DNA of 64,000 nucleotides from an uncultured Bryobacterales bacterium (GCA_951813605.1 OX638379.1:2242471-2306470); one strand, 5' to 3'. Counted from the first letter of the stretch, positions 1 to 9,486 are shown. Notes: generated from the sequence alone by a model not told the origin. Translations and numbers: made by a program.

Positions 1-1
1 G

Positions 2-895
2 GGCGGGCGCAAAAGACAACAGATCAAGTGCTACGGCTCGGCGGGGATGTACATGCCGCCCGAGGGCTACGCCGAAGAGGCGTCGGCGGTGCAGGAGCTG
101 GGCTTTCCGGCCTACAAGCTCCGGCCCGCCGCGGGCCCCGCGGGCGATCTCCGAATCGCGGAGGCGATCAGGACGGCAACCGGACCGGAGTTTGGCATGA
201 TGCTCGACTGCCACGGATGGTGGCGCATGGGCGACCGAAGCTACTCGCCTCAAACGATCGAGAACCTCTGTCGCGACTTGGCACCGACAAACCCCTATTG
301 GGTCGAAGAGCCGCTGCCGCCAGACGACCACCAAGCCTACAAAGAGCTCAACGGCAGCCAGCCCGTCCCGATCGCGTCGGGAGAGCACGAGCCGGACGAG
401 GAATCATTCCGAGACTTGATCGAGTCGGGCGGCGTCGACTTCGTGCAAATGGACGTTTGCTGCCAAGGGGGCTTCGCGATGGGCCAGCGTGTCTTCGCCG
501 CGGCAGAGCAGCAAGGCATCCGATTCGCCTTCCATAGCTGGGGCACGCTGCTCGAGGTCATCGCCGCTGCGCAGCTCGGTGTGTGCTGGGACGAAAATGT
601 GGTCGAGTGGCTCGAATACCCGCTGCACTCCAACCACGGAAAGCCGGGAATGTATGCGTTTCCCGCCGCGGACGAAATCCTGACGGAGCCGCTAGAGCTG
701 CGCGACGGCTACCTGATCATGCCGGACAAGCCCGGCATGGGAGTGGATGTCGACGAGTCGGTTGTGGACCGCTATCCCTTCCTGCCGGGCCCTTGGTCAA
801 TCTTCCAGATTGACTCGCCGCCGGAGACGCTGGCAGTCGATGGTGACCATAGCGTGCCCTGGGTGGATGTGGACGGGACTCGGCTCGACGCATGA
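2..895 (+). CDS. Enolase superfamily (mandelate racemase/muconate lactonizing type) protein, C-terminal part, 5' end outside window
   Basis: The frame is already open at base 2, so the N-terminal capping domain lies outside the window. What remains is the C-terminal barrel. Metal-ligand-like acidic residues sit in MMLDCHGW, YWVEEPLPPDD and IASGEHE, followed by VDFVQMDVC and a late barrel His in FHSWG. The C-terminus has the typical HGKPG and PGMGVDVDE pieces. Members abstract a proton alpha to a carboxylate, usually on sugar acids. The substrate cannot be read from sequence. Two more enolase-superfamily genes occur near 39 and 42 kb, but unlike them the visible part gives no view of an export signal. 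Family is secure; function is not. Confidence 0.88.
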   Translation, partial: GGRKRQQIKCYGSAGMYMPPEGYAEEASAVQELGFPAYKLRPAAGPAGDLRIAEAIRTATGPEFGMMLDCHGWWRMGDRSYSPQTIENLCRDLAPTNPYWVEEPLPPDDHQAYKELNGSQPVPIASGEHEPDEESFRDLIESGGVDFVQMDVCCQGGFAMGQRVFAAAEQQGIRFAFHSWGTLLEVIAAAQLGVCWDENVVEWLEYPLHSNHGKPGMYAFPAADEILTEPLELRDGYLIMPDKPGMGVDVDESVVDRYPFLPGPWSIFQIDSPPETLAVDGDHSVPWVDVDGTRLDA

Positions 896-943
896 GCAAG
901 ACCCGGTGGAGACCCCGAGCGAGCGCAGCCTCGCCGGTTCGCG

Positions 944-1141
944 CTAGCGTCGGTGCATACGCTTCCGCTTACGAAGCCGCTTGCGAGCGAGAGCCTGCTT
1001 GAGACGCCTCTTTTCGCCCGGTTTCATGTAGTACGAGTGCCGTTTAACATCCTTGATGATGTCTTCCTGCTGCACCTTGCGCTTGAATCGCCTCAAAGCA
1101 ATATCCAAGGGCTCGCCTTCAGTGACGTGGATTTCAGCCAT
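944..1141 (-). CDS. rpsU: 30S ribosomal protein S21
   Basis: A 65-residue, strongly basic protein. It starts MAEIHVTEGEPLDIALRR, carries the family's FKRKVQQ segment, and ends in an Arg/Lys-rich tail (RKRLRKRKRMHRR). Length and sequence match bacterial S21, a late-assembling small-subunit protein that helps base-pairing of mRNA leaders with 16S rRNA. It is a stand-alone gene, divergent from the DUF3604 gene across about 500 bases. Confidence 0.95.
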   Translation of the reverse strand: MAEIHVTEGEPLDIALRRFKRKVQQEDIIKDVKRHSYYMKPGEKRRLKQALARKRLRKRKRMHRR

Positions 1142-1648
1142 GAACTAGATGCACCCCCCTTCCCGGGACAGGCTCCCTTGGACACCGAGCGAATGCACGC
1201 CCGCTGCCCGCCTTCATCATACAGCCTCCGACCCAGTCATTGGTCGGCACGCGTCCGAGCAGCCATCTGCGTTGGCCGCCCCGCACTCGACCGGCAATCC
1301 ATTGATAGATCGGGCCACGGCCGTCGCGTGTCGAGGACGGCGGCATTCCTGCTGGGCGGCCCTCGCATCGATAGCCCGGCAAGCTCAAAACAAGCGAGAC
1401 GGCACGCCTTGTCGACAGGTGTAGCAGTGCCGACCGATGGAAGGTGAGGATCCGAGCCTCGCCAGGATCGCCTAGTGCGGAATCCGATGGCTAGTGGCAT
1501 CGCAACCGCGGAGGACCATGAGGCGAGCGATACGGCGGTGGGCGAAAGGCCCGCCCGCATGACAAGTGAACGGCCATAGCGAGCCAATGTCGCCGGAACT
1601 CGCTTGGATATGATTGGGACGATCAGCGATGCGCTCCTGACGACTGAA
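1142..1648. other. Divergent intergenic region between rpsU and the DUF3604 gene
   Basis: About 507 bases without a convincing gene. Open frames occur on both strands, as expected for GC-rich DNA, but none has a recognisable domain or a good ribosome binding site. The two outward promoters should lie here; I could not pick out unambiguous -35/-10 pairs. Confidence 0.5.
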
Positions 1649-4507
1649 ATGCTTACCTTTCCCCGTATTCTCGCTTGCTGCGTAGCCCTCGCGGCAGTGC
1701 CACCGCAGGCCGTCGGACAACGATTCCGCATTCTCTTCGGAGGTGCCGGCACGGCAGTGGCCGATTGGAGCGGATCGCTGTCAGCGACACCTGGAACAGT
1801 GTCGATCGTGGCGGCCCATCATTTCGGCCCAGAAGAAACATTCGACGAGTCCAGCTGGCAGTGCGGCAACCAATGGGACGGCAAGCTCCAAATGGAGCCT
1901 GCCGACCAAGCCGCTTTCTCGCCGACGCGGTGGAAAGGCGTCGTGGCAGATGTTGACGGCGGCGACGACACTCGCATCTCGGTCAAGACGGCGCAGGGCA
2001 GCGCGGAATTCCGGGTCGGCCAAGTCCGCTATCAAGAACCGCTCGAACTGTTGGACGGGCGCATTCGGATCGAACGAGTGCCGAGGTCCGAGCGCCTGTC
2101 TGAAAGCTTGGCAGATGACGACTACCCGGCCATCGCCGTCGGTCCCGACGGCAGGGTCTGGGTGGCCTGGATCGCCTTCAAGGACGGAGCGGACACGATT
2201 CAACTGCGGTCCTCTGCCGATGGCAAGACGTGGGACGACGCCGTCGCGCTCGCCCCTCCCGGCGACTATTACCAAGTCGCATTGGTCTCGACCAGCGGCG
2301 GCGCAGTCACTGCCGTTGCATCCGCCATCCGCGACGGAATAGTGCGCCTTTACAAGGTCGAGTACTCCACCGGCGGCTCGCCGTCAGGCGGTGACTTCAC
2401 GCACGGACCCGGCCCGGACACTTTCCCTCGTATGGCGGCCGCGCCGAACGGTGATGTTTACTTGACCTACCAATCCGGCGCGAATGGAAACACCGATATT
2501 TCGCTGATGGTCCGTCGAGGGGACAGCTGGTCGACGCCGATGAAGGTCACCGAGCATCCGGCCAACGACTGGGAGCCCTCAGTCGCGGTCAACTCGCGCG
2601 GGGAGGCGGCGATCGCTTGGGACAGCTACCGGCACGGCAACTATGACGTTTTCCTAAGACGATTCGCTGGAGGCCGGCTAGGGCCCTTGGAGCGCATTAC
2701 CGAGGGAGATGACTTTCAGGCGCACGTGAGCCTCGCTTACGACCACCGCGACCGCCTCTGGATGGCATGGGACAACGGCGGACCCAACTGGGGCAAGGAC
2801 CATTACGGAATCAACGGAATCCATCGCGGCGAGAGCGGGCTCTACTTTCACCGGCAGGCCCAGGTCAGGGTGCTCGATCGCGGGCGCATCGCGAAGCCGG
2901 TCCCGCCGATCGACCACCGCTTCCCCGCCAGCCCGATTACAGGGAGCTGGATGGCGCTGGGCCTCGACAGCGCCAGACAGACCTACACCGAGTACCCGCT
3001 GCTGCAAGTGGACGGAAAGGGGCGGGTGTGGGCCCTCTTGCGGACGCGCACGCTAGGCCGGGCCAATCCCCCAACGGTCGCTGCACTTTCAATTTTCCCG
3101 TATTGGGACTACAAGCTGACAATGTTTGACGGGGAGGGCTGGACACCGCCGGTGTGGCTTCCCTTCTCCGACGGCCGCAACGAGCAGCGTCCCGCCGCAG
3201 CGGTCGACGCTGCGGGGAATCTGTGGGTGGTGTCGCAAACCGACGGCAAGAGCTACCCATCGGAGGCCGATCGATTCTGGCAGTACGACGTGTTCGCGGG
3301 GAGTGTCGATCTGGCTACGGTCCCAGGCGGCCAGGTCGTTGACGAGTTTCTGGTGGGAACGGACGATCTGCCGGCTCCCGAGATCGCCGATGATGCCGTG
3401 CCAAAGCTGACGGCGCCGCTGTGGAAGACCTACCAGATGGAAGTAGGCGATGGGAAATACCACCTTACATGGGGCGACCTCCATCGGCATTCCGACCTGT
3501 CGTTCGACGGCTACAGCGACGGCAGCCTCTACGATTGCTATCGCTACGCAATCGACGCAGCGCAAATGGATTTCCTAGGACCGTCCGAGCATCTGCTTCC
3601 GGAAAAAGTGGACACCTCGTACCAGTGGCGCATGGTGGACAAGGCCGTGGATGTCTACAAGATTCCGGGTGTTTTCTATCCGATGCTCAACTATGAGCGA
3701 ACCGTCGCCTATCCGGACGGACATCGCAACATCGTCTGGCGAGGGCGCGGGTACGATCCCGTCCGAATCAAGCGGGGAGACCGTCCGAACGGCGTCGCCG
3801 ACGACGACATGCTGGAGCTGTGGAGGCAACTGCTGGCGGGCGGACAGCCGAAGGCAATCAGCATTCCGCACACCTCGGCCACGCAGATGGGCACGGACTG
3901 GCGCTACAACGACGAGGAAGCCGAACGCCTGGTCGAGATGTTTCAAGGAAACCGCGACTCGTACGAGTACCTAGGCGCTCCGCGCGGTGCTACTGCGGAA
4001 AGCATCACGGTGGGTGGCTATATCACTTCAGGAGAAATGCGGCCGAAGGGTTTCATCTGGAACGCGCTCGCGAAGGGCTACAAAATGGGGTTCATCGCGA
4101 GTTCAGACCATCGCTCGACGCACATGTCGTACGCGGCGGTCTACACGCCGCAGCGGTCCTACGAAGACATCTGGGACTCCCTGCATGCCCGGAGGACCTA
4201 CGCCGCGACCGACAACATCATCGTGGATTTCCAGAGCGACGGTCACGCGATGGGCGATGAGTTCACCACGGGCCAAATGCCGCGCTTCGACGTGAGAATC
4301 ATCGGGACCGGAAAGATCCGGCAAATCGACATCATCAAGGACAACACGTTCGCCTACACGGCGCATCCGGACGTCAAGGAGATCAGCCTGTCCTACTCAG
4401 ACTCGGACATCATGCGAGGCACCCACTACTACTACGTGCGAGTGATTCAGGCAGACAACAACATGGCCTGGGGTAGCCCAATCTGGATCGACTACATCGG
4501 TGACTGA
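1649..4507 (+). CDS. Secreted DUF3604 domain protein (PHP-like metal site) with N-terminal propeller-like region
   Basis: A 952-residue protein. The ATG at 1649 is preferred over an in-frame TTG at 1604 because it gives a clean signal peptide (MLTFPRILACCVALAAVPP, cleavage near VGQ). Residues about 30-580 contain repeated stretches such as AIAVGPDGRVWVAW and MAAAPNGDVYLTYQ, suggestive of a BNR/beta-propeller. The DUF3604 part starts near residue 605 with TWGDLHRHSDLSFDG and continues with FLGPSEH and SIPHTSATQMG. These His/Asp-rich motifs resemble PHP-type metal sites. The family is common in marine and soil Acidobacteria and Proteobacteria, and no reaction is firmly known. The following CehA-like gene has the same orientation, so the two may act together outside the cytoplasm. 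Confidence 0.85.
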   Translation: MLTFPRILACCVALAAVPPQAVGQRFRILFGGAGTAVADWSGSLSATPGTVSIVAAHHFGPEETFDESSWQCGNQWDGKLQMEPADQAAFSPTRWKGVVADVDGGDDTRISVKTAQGSAEFRVGQVRYQEPLELLDGRIRIERVPRSERLSESLADDDYPAIAVGPDGRVWVAWIAFKDGADTIQLRSSADGKTWDDAVALAPPGDYYQVALVSTSGGAVTAVASAIRDGIVRLYKVEYSTGGSPSGGDFTHGPGPDTFPRMAAAPNGDVYLTYQSGANGNTDISLMVRRGDSWSTPMKVTEHPANDWEPSVAVNSRGEAAIAWDSYRHGNYDVFLRRFAGGRLGPLERITEGDDFQAHVSLAYDHRDRLWMAWDNGGPNWGKDHYGINGIHRGESGLYFHRQAQVRVLDRGRIAKPVPPIDHRFPASPITGSWMALGLDSARQTYTEYPLLQVDGKGRVWALLRTRTLGRANPPTVAALSIFPYWDYKLTMFDGEGWTPPVWLPFSDGRNEQRPAAAVDAAGNLWVVSQTDGKSYPSEADRFWQYDVFAGSVDLATVPGGQVVDEFLVGTDDLPAPEIADDAVPKLTAPLWKTYQMEVGDGKYHLTWGDLHRHSDLSFDGYSDGSLYDCYRYAIDAAQMDFLGPSEHLLPEKVDTSYQWRMVDKAVDVYKIPGVFYPMLNYERTVAYPDGHRNIVWRGRGYDPVRIKRGDRPNGVADDDMLELWRQLLAGGQPKAISIPHTSATQMGTDWRYNDEEAERLVEMFQGNRDSYEYLGAPRGATAESITVGGYITSGEMRPKGFIWNALAKGYKMGFIASSDHRSTHMSYAAVYTPQRSYEDIWDSLHARRTYAATDNIIVDFQSDGHAMGDEFTTGQMPRFDVRIIGTGKIRQIDIIKDNTFAYTAHPDVKEISLSYSDSDIMRGTHYYYVRVIQADNNMAWGSPIWIDYIGD

Positions 4508-4886
4508 GCGGGCCAAGGCAGTGCACTTTGATTCGCATGAACCCCTTCATTGGGAGGCCGATCAGAGATTAGTGCATTGCCCGCCGCCCGCACTGTAGCT
4601 CGCGTCCCTGAAAGGGGCGCGGGAGCGAGCCAAGGCATTAGGCCATGGGAACTCCACCCGCCTGGATTCGATCGATTGCAGCCCCTGCACTTGCCGTCAA
4701 CCGAACCATATAGGGTTTCGATACCGAACGATCAGCCTGCCGAGTTCGAGCCAGTCCTTGGGCAGGCCTCGGTGCCTTGTCGAGCGCGACAGGCGCATCG
4801 CGGTTCCGGAAATAGTCTTTGGGCGATCGCCGGCCACATCGCACCGACGGTTGGAGTAGATTAACGAGACAAAGGGGGCTCGGGCC
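4508..4886. other. Intergenic gap with a strong hairpin
   Basis: No gene seen. The notable structure is an inverted repeat, GCTCGC at 4598-4603 pairing with GCGAGC at 4625-4630, extended inside by TCCC (4605-4608) pairing with GGGA (4621-4624). That gives about 10 bp of stem and a 12-base loop. No U-run follows, so it is not a standard intrinsic terminator; it could still end or stabilise the DUF3604 transcript. Confidence 0.4.
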
Positions 4887-6545
4887 ATGCACCAGTATCG
4901 GACGACTCCGCCTCTCCGGGTGGCGTCCTTCGCATTGTTCACGGGGATCTTGGCCTTCTGGCTGGGCTGGGTCGGCGACGCCCAGGTGCAGAGGGATCCT
5001 GGCTGGAGCCCGCTTCTCGTTCTCAGCGTCGTCGATGAGGCCACCGGCAAGCCGAGTGCTGCCCGCTTCTCGGTAACGCTCGACGGCACTCCCCACGAGC
5101 CCCGCTGGGTCGGCCCGCACGGGTTGCGCTTCGCGTCGGTGCATGTATCGAAGCGCCAAAGCCAGGTCATCACTTACGCGAGAGGCACCGGGCCTGTCTG
5201 GGTGCCTCTCGCACCCGGGGCGAAGCGCGTGCGCGTCGATGTCGTCAAGGGCTTGGACTACCTGCCCACGACCGTAGAAGCGGACGTGGGCGGGGACCCG
5301 GTTGAGATCACGGCCAGACTGCGGCGCTGGAACGGACTTCATGAGCAGGGCTGGCGTGCAGCGGACGCCCACCTCCACTACGATCGCGTCGAGCCGGAAG
5401 GGGATCGCGACTGGTTCGCGATGATGGCCGGCGACGACATCGCACACAGCCAGTTCATGACCCTCAAGGGTGGAATGGTTCCCGGTGTCTGGGCACGGCA
5501 ATTCGCCTTCGGGGATCGCGGCGAGGCTGTCAAGGGCGACCGGACGATCGTGGCGGGCGAGGAGTACCGCGACAGGATGCAGGGCCATATCCTCCTGTTC
5601 GGCCTGGACAAGCTAATCCAGCCCATCATGACGGGCGTGGCGGAATCGCCGCACAATTTCCCGACACTCGCAAGCGTGATGCGACGGGCGCGCGCGACCG
5701 GGGCCCTGGCCGGCGTTGCCCACGGCGGCACTCTGGGAGGCAGCCCCACAGTGCTCGCTGACGCGGTAGAAGGGGCAGCAGAGTTCATGGAGATTGCCAA
5801 TTGGAGCTGGCAGTTCTGGCCGCTCGAGAACTGGTATCGCCTAATGAATTGCGGCTATTCTCTACCGCCGACGGCCGGCACTGACCTGCCCAACAATCCT
5901 CGACGCGAGCCGTGGCAGCCCTTCCTAGGCGGGATGCGGATGTACGCCAGGACCGGTAGCACGACCGGCTCGCAGGCTTGGAACGAAGCGGTGAAGCGAG
6001 GCGAAACATTTGTCACCAGCGGTCCGGTTGTCGAGTTCACGGCAAACGGCATCGGTCCAGGAGGAACGCTCTGCCTGCCCCCCGAAGGAGGGGACGTTCG
6101 GGTCACCGCACTCCTGCGGAGCCCGCGAGACCTAGGACGGCTGGAACTCGTCCGAGACGGCGCAGTCGTGGCGACGTCTCGAGAGCAGCGACTCCAAGGC
6201 GGGGTGCAATCCATGCAGCTGGAGACCGAGACGCGGTTCGATCGCAGCGGCTGGATCGCGGTACGCGGGGAGGGATCGCCCAGGGCGCTGCCAGGGGGAA
6301 GCGAGGTCGCCCACACGGCAGCAGTGCGAGTTCTCGTCGGCGGAAAGCAGATCTGGTCGGACACGGATGGCGAGGCGCTCTCGTCAATTCTCCGAGCTCA
6401 GCGGGACCATTACGCGCGGAACGGGAAATACGCCACGGGCAGCGATCGCCAGCAGGCCTTGACTACGATCGACCGGGCAATCAACAGCCTGCGCACCAAG
6501 GCCGACGGCAATGCCCTAGAGCCCTCTCCTTGCGCTGGGCACTAA
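4887..6545 (+). CDS. Secreted CehA/McbA-family metallohydrolase-like protein
   Basis: A 552-residue protein. The N-terminus has a hydrophobic export segment (residues 12-30, VASFALFTGILAFWLGW). Residues about 35-160 look like a beta-rich domain. From about residue 158 the PHP-like catalytic part starts with RAADAHLHYDR, followed by VAGEEYRDRMQGHILLFGL and later PPTAGTDLP. This combination is typical of the CehA/McbA family, named after carbaryl hydrolases, though most environmental members have unknown substrates. The C-terminal third is beta-sandwich-like. Orientation and the shared PHP-type signature link it with the upstream DUF3604 gene. Confidence 0.75.
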   Translation: MHQYRTTPPLRVASFALFTGILAFWLGWVGDAQVQRDPGWSPLLVLSVVDEATGKPSAARFSVTLDGTPHEPRWVGPHGLRFASVHVSKRQSQVITYARGTGPVWVPLAPGAKRVRVDVVKGLDYLPTTVEADVGGDPVEITARLRRWNGLHEQGWRAADAHLHYDRVEPEGDRDWFAMMAGDDIAHSQFMTLKGGMVPGVWARQFAFGDRGEAVKGDRTIVAGEEYRDRMQGHILLFGLDKLIQPIMTGVAESPHNFPTLASVMRRARATGALAGVAHGGTLGGSPTVLADAVEGAAEFMEIANWSWQFWPLENWYRLMNCGYSLPPTAGTDLPNNPRREPWQPFLGGMRMYARTGSTTGSQAWNEAVKRGETFVTSGPVVEFTANGIGPGGTLCLPPEGGDVRVTALLRSPRDLGRLELVRDGAVVATSREQRLQGGVQSMQLETETRFDRSGWIAVRGEGSPRALPGGSEVAHTAAVRVLVGGKQIWSDTDGEALSSILRAQRDHYARNGKYATGSDRQQALTTIDRAINSLRTKADGNALEPSPCAGH

Positions 6546-7051
6546 TGGAAGGGAGGCCTAAGATCGCAGTTAGAGCCGTGACTTCCTAGGCCATGCTTGC
6601 CGAGCGTATTTGTAGAACAACTCATGGCGCTTCGATTTTCGCAAAGCACGCAATGCGCTCGACTGCCACGAACCCGAAATGTCACGGGCCAACCCAGCCG
6701 CGGGAGCCGGTCGAGCTGGCGGGAGTTCCTGCTGGCGCTCAAGCCGCTCGGGCTCGGTGTCGTGAATACGTAGTTTCCGACGATCACACGGGGCTGATCA
6801 ACTGTGCTACGAATGGATGCCACCTAATCTTTCACCCGCTACAGATTCACGCAACCCCTTTCAACGACAATGTTTTGTGCAATCGAGGTTCACGAATTAC
6901 ACGAAAGCTAGGGTGGCGCGGTAACAGAAGCGCTTGGGAACCAATGGCCCGCTGATGGTGACTGCGAAGCTCTGTTAGGCCAATTGCAGGTTCCACGTGG
7001 TTCGAACGGGCCTGTTTGAGAGCCCGACGGCGCCAAAGTGGCGTTTGGCAA
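6546..7051. other. Intergenic region, nothing recognised
   Basis: About 500 bases with only short, unsupported open frames on either strand. From about 7016 the sequence resembles the stretch near 9450, and from 7052 it resembles the stretch near 10857. The right edge is therefore part of the duplicated block described for the cyclodeaminase locus. Confidence 0.4.
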
Positions 7052-7117
7052 GGTATGCGAAGAACGGGCGGCGGGCTGAATTAGCCAAGCTCGGCATCGA
7101 AACCGGCTGACCGAAGC
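7052..7117 (+). repeat. Short direct repeat upstream of cyclodeaminase, copy A
   Basis: About 66 bases closely matching 10857-10925. Both contain ATGCGAAGAACGG, GGCGGGCTGAATTAGC and AGCTCGGCATCGAAA with a few substitutions. Together with the long repeat 7563-8304/11026-11767 this shows that the promoter region, the cyclodeaminase and the start of the hydrolase were duplicated as one block. Confidence 0.8.
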
Positions 7118-7219
7118 GACTAGTTGACTGGGCACGCTAACTCAGCCCTGATTCGGCGGTTGCCCGTTGCGCTATCGATGCGCTCTGCCCCACGATGGCA
7201 TACTCTGGGCAAAACGCCC

Positions 7220-8149
7220 ATGATCCGCATCACAGAAGAGCAAGTGCTCGAAGCCGTCTCCATGCCAGTGGCCATGGACCTCGTGGAACGAATGCTGCTC
7301 CGCCTTGGCGACGGCCGCGCCGTGAACCACCCCCGCCGCAGGGTGGCGATGCAGAACCGCACGCTGCTGCACTACATGGCGGGCGGCGACAACGAGAACG
7401 GACGGGTCGGCATCAAGGTCTACGCGACGAACCCAGCCGTCGGCGCCCCGAACTTCGTCGTCCTGCTGTTCGATTCAAATACCGCGCAGCTTCTCGCATC
7501 GATTGACGCCAACATCCTCGGCCAGATCCGGACCGGGGCGGCCAGCGGCGTCGCGACGCGACATTTGGCTCGCAAGGACGCCTGCCGCCTCGCGATGTTC
7601 GGCAGCGGCTTCCAAGCCGAGACTCAACTCGAGGCGGTGTCACGCGCGCGCGAGCTGGAATCGGTTCGCGTATACAGCCGCAAGAAAGCTCGACGGGGGT
7701 CCTTCGCCCGTCGCATGAGCGAAAAGCTGGCCTTGCCAATCGAAGCCGTCGATTCTCCGGAAGAGGCCTTGGAGGACGCCGACATCGTCACTACAGTCAC
7801 AAGCGCCCGTCACCCGGTGTTCCCAGGTGCTCTGTTGAGGCCGGGTACTCACATCAATGCCGCCGGCAGCAACCACGTGTTGCGTCGCGAATTGGATGCA
7901 GACACGATCCGCCGGGCAGCCGTGATCGCGGCGGACTCTATCGAGCAGGCCAGGATGGAGGCCGGCGACCTAACGCAAGCTGCGGACGAGGGCGTGCTGG
8001 ACTGGAGCAGCGTTTGCGAATTGCACGAAGTCTTGTCGGGAGCTCACTCCGGCCGGACCTCCGAAGACCAGACAACTCTCTTCGAGTCACAAGGGCTAGC
8101 GGTCGAGGATGTTGCCATGGCCGACTACCTGTACCAAGCGTTTCGGTAG
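7220..8149 (+). CDS. Ornithine cyclodeaminase/mu-crystallin family protein (intact copy A)
   Basis: A 309-residue member of the NAD(P)-dependent family that includes ornithine cyclodeaminase, alanine dehydrogenase and ketimine reductases. The ATG before MIRITEEQVLEAV is chosen over an upstream in-frame TTG because the family normally begins with this helix. The Rossmann motif is seen as GSGFQAETQLEA near residue 131, then SVRVYSR, ADIVTTVTSA and PGTHINAAGSNHV. The substrate cannot be decided. A second, frameshifted copy lacking the first third lies at 11026-11613. Downstream sits the wreck of a hydrolase gene whose intact form follows copy B, so the ancestral order was cyclodeaminase then hydrolase. 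Confidence 0.88.
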   Translation: MIRITEEQVLEAVSMPVAMDLVERMLLRLGDGRAVNHPRRRVAMQNRTLLHYMAGGDNENGRVGIKVYATNPAVGAPNFVVLLFDSNTAQLLASIDANILGQIRTGAASGVATRHLARKDACRLAMFGSGFQAETQLEAVSRARELESVRVYSRKKARRGSFARRMSEKLALPIEAVDSPEEALEDADIVTTVTSARHPVFPGALLRPGTHINAAGSNHVLRRELDADTIRRAAVIAADSIEQARMEAGDLTQAADEGVLDWSSVCELHEVLSGAHSGRTSEDQTTLFESQGLAVEDVAMADYLYQAFR

Positions 8150-8304
8150 CGATTGCCATGGGCAGCGCGCCACGCGCATTCGCATTGATTGTCTCCCTCG
8201 TGCTGCTGCTGGCGGGTCCGGCGGCCCCCCAAGATACCGTGGACGGCTCCGAAAGGAATTGACTGGCGGACTGGCACGATTCACAGCGAAGGGACGCGGC
8301 TCGC
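7563..8304 (+). repeat. Long direct repeat, copy A (about 742 bp)
   Basis: Nearly identical to 11026-11767 in the same orientation, covering the last two thirds of the cyclodeaminase and the first 145 bases of the hydrolase. Differences are scattered substitutions plus single-base indels. The copies flank about 2.7 kb of accessory DNA, so recombination between them would remove that DNA and rebuild both genes. Confidence 0.88.
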
Positions 8305-8311
8305 CTCCCAA
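8158..8311 (+). pseudogene. 5' fragment of alpha/beta hydrolase, broken by frameshift and truncation
   Basis: Matches the start of the intact hydrolase at 11622. The signal peptide is recognisable (MGSAPRAFALIVSLVLLLAG), but extra bases in the GCGGCCCCCCAAGA stretch shift the frame and a stop follows within 34 codons. The matching DNA continues in another frame (encoding IDWRTGTIHSEGTRLA) up to about 8304 and then changes to unrelated sequence. This is the abandoned half of the duplication. Confidence 0.82.
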
Positions 8312-8353
8312 GGAGAACCGCCTGCGGGTCTACAACCTGGACGTGGGGCAGCC

Positions 8354-8623
8354 GTGGCGCAAGAACAGGGCAGCCTGAGCCGCCGGTACGCCAACGCCAG
8401 AGAGGTGCTGCCGCCGGAGCTGTTCCGCGAAGTCCAGCAGCACTTCACGGGTAAACTGTGGGTCCTGGCGGGATCGCAGCACTATTCCCAGCGGCGCCAG
8501 CTCGTCGTGGCACTGAAGGGTCAATGCGCTTCCACCAGAGAGGTCGCCCGGCTTGCAGGCACCACGCCGTGCCGCGTACGTCAGATCCTGGCGATGGCTC
8601 TCGGCACAGCGAGGCCGACATAG
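8354..8623 (+). CDS. Small putative DNA-binding protein, Mor/CD3324-like HTH
   Basis: About 89 residues from a GTG; the frame is also open further upstream through the hydrolase fragment, so the start is a guess. The part RYANAREVLPPELFREVQQH followed by GKLWV resembles small proteins of the Mor-activator/CD3324 type, which begin with YxNAxxVLPxELLxxIQ and end in a helix-turn-helix. Here TREVARLAGTTPCRVRQIL fits a helix-turn-helix. Function is unknown, probably transcriptional control. It begins right after the truncated hydrolase and may itself be a fragment. Confidence 0.45.
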   Translation: MAQEQGSLSRRYANAREVLPPELFREVQQHFTGKLWVLAGSQHYSQRRQLVVALKGQCASTREVARLAGTTPCRVRQILAMALGTARPT

Positions 8624-8777
8624 AGTGCGTCATTCGCTTGTAGACCCTTCCCTGACGGAGGACCGAAACAACGAGTGGGCGAAAGCCAGTGCTGATCTAA
8701 TTGGGCATGGACACCAGCCCCCTACTGGCTAGGCCGCCGCACTAAATCCACCTCTTCGCACCAGCTGGGATATGCGG

Positions 8778-9236
8778 CTACTGAGCGGCACGACCACTCA
8801 GGGCACGGTCAAGCGCCGCTGCCAATCCCTCTGGATCATTGGTGCCGATGCGATAGGTCTTGCCACTGGTCATCTCGAGCTCAACGGCGGACAATCCTGA
8901 CACATTAAAAAGCCAACCGTGGGGCGTGTATCGGATTCCCCAGCCATAGAACCATCGATTCTTGACGCCTCGATGCGCGTGAATCTCGTTGAGTGGAAAC
9001 CGTTTACGAATAATACCCAACCCAAATTTAATCCTTGCCATCCGCTCGTCGACCGTTACCGTCAAACTCGCAAAGCATCCTAGGGCGAGGAGCATCACAA
9101 TCATCCCAACCGAGAAGATTGGACTGTAATCGCTGACAACGCTCAGCAAGAAGAGGATCAAAAGCACACTCCCAAGCGAGACAATTTGAACAGTACCGAC
9201 TTGAGTATTCTTGTATTCGTTAGGCATTCGGCTCAT
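8778..9236 (-). CDS. Hypothetical two-helix membrane protein with PH-like domain
   Basis: 152 residues. Two hydrophobic segments lie near residues 17-37 (IVSLGSVLLILFLLSVVSDY) and 41-62 (FSVGMIVMLLALGCFASLTV). They are followed by a soluble beta-rich part with RMARIKFGLGIIRKRFPL, YGWGIRYTPHGWLFNVSG and KTYRIGTNDPEGLAAAL. This layout resembles bacterial PH-domain membrane proteins. It is less GC-rich than the neighbourhood and sits between the two repeat copies, so it is probably acquired DNA. No partner gene is adjacent. Confidence 0.65.
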   Translation of the reverse strand: MSRMPNEYKNTQVGTVQIVSLGSVLLILFLLSVVSDYSPIFSVGMIVMLLALGCFASLTVTVDERMARIKFGLGIIRKRFPLNEIHAHRGVKNRWFYGWGIRYTPHGWLFNVSGLSAVELEMTSGKTYRIGTNDPEGLAAALDRALSGRAAQ

Positions 9237-9486
9237 GGCCTTCCGGCCGGTTGACGTTGGAGACTGCCGCAGGCCGCACGGTTATCCGCATGCCCACTAA
9301 CCAAACGAGAGTAACAAAACCCAGGTCCATCGTGCCGTGTTCGACAAACAGCGGCCCGGAATTGGGACGCAAGAGTGAAATTTGCCGTAGATGAGCGACA
9401 GGCCCTGCACCGAGCCTCGTCGAATGAGAGCTGAGCCTGCTTGGGTGCTCGACGGCGTCGAAGTGGCGTTTGGCAAAGTGTGCGAA

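Noticed and set aside
6990..7035. GTGGTTCGAACGGGCC as a tRNA T-arm
   Set aside because: The rest of the cloverleaf (anticodon arm, D arm, acceptor) cannot be built around it.
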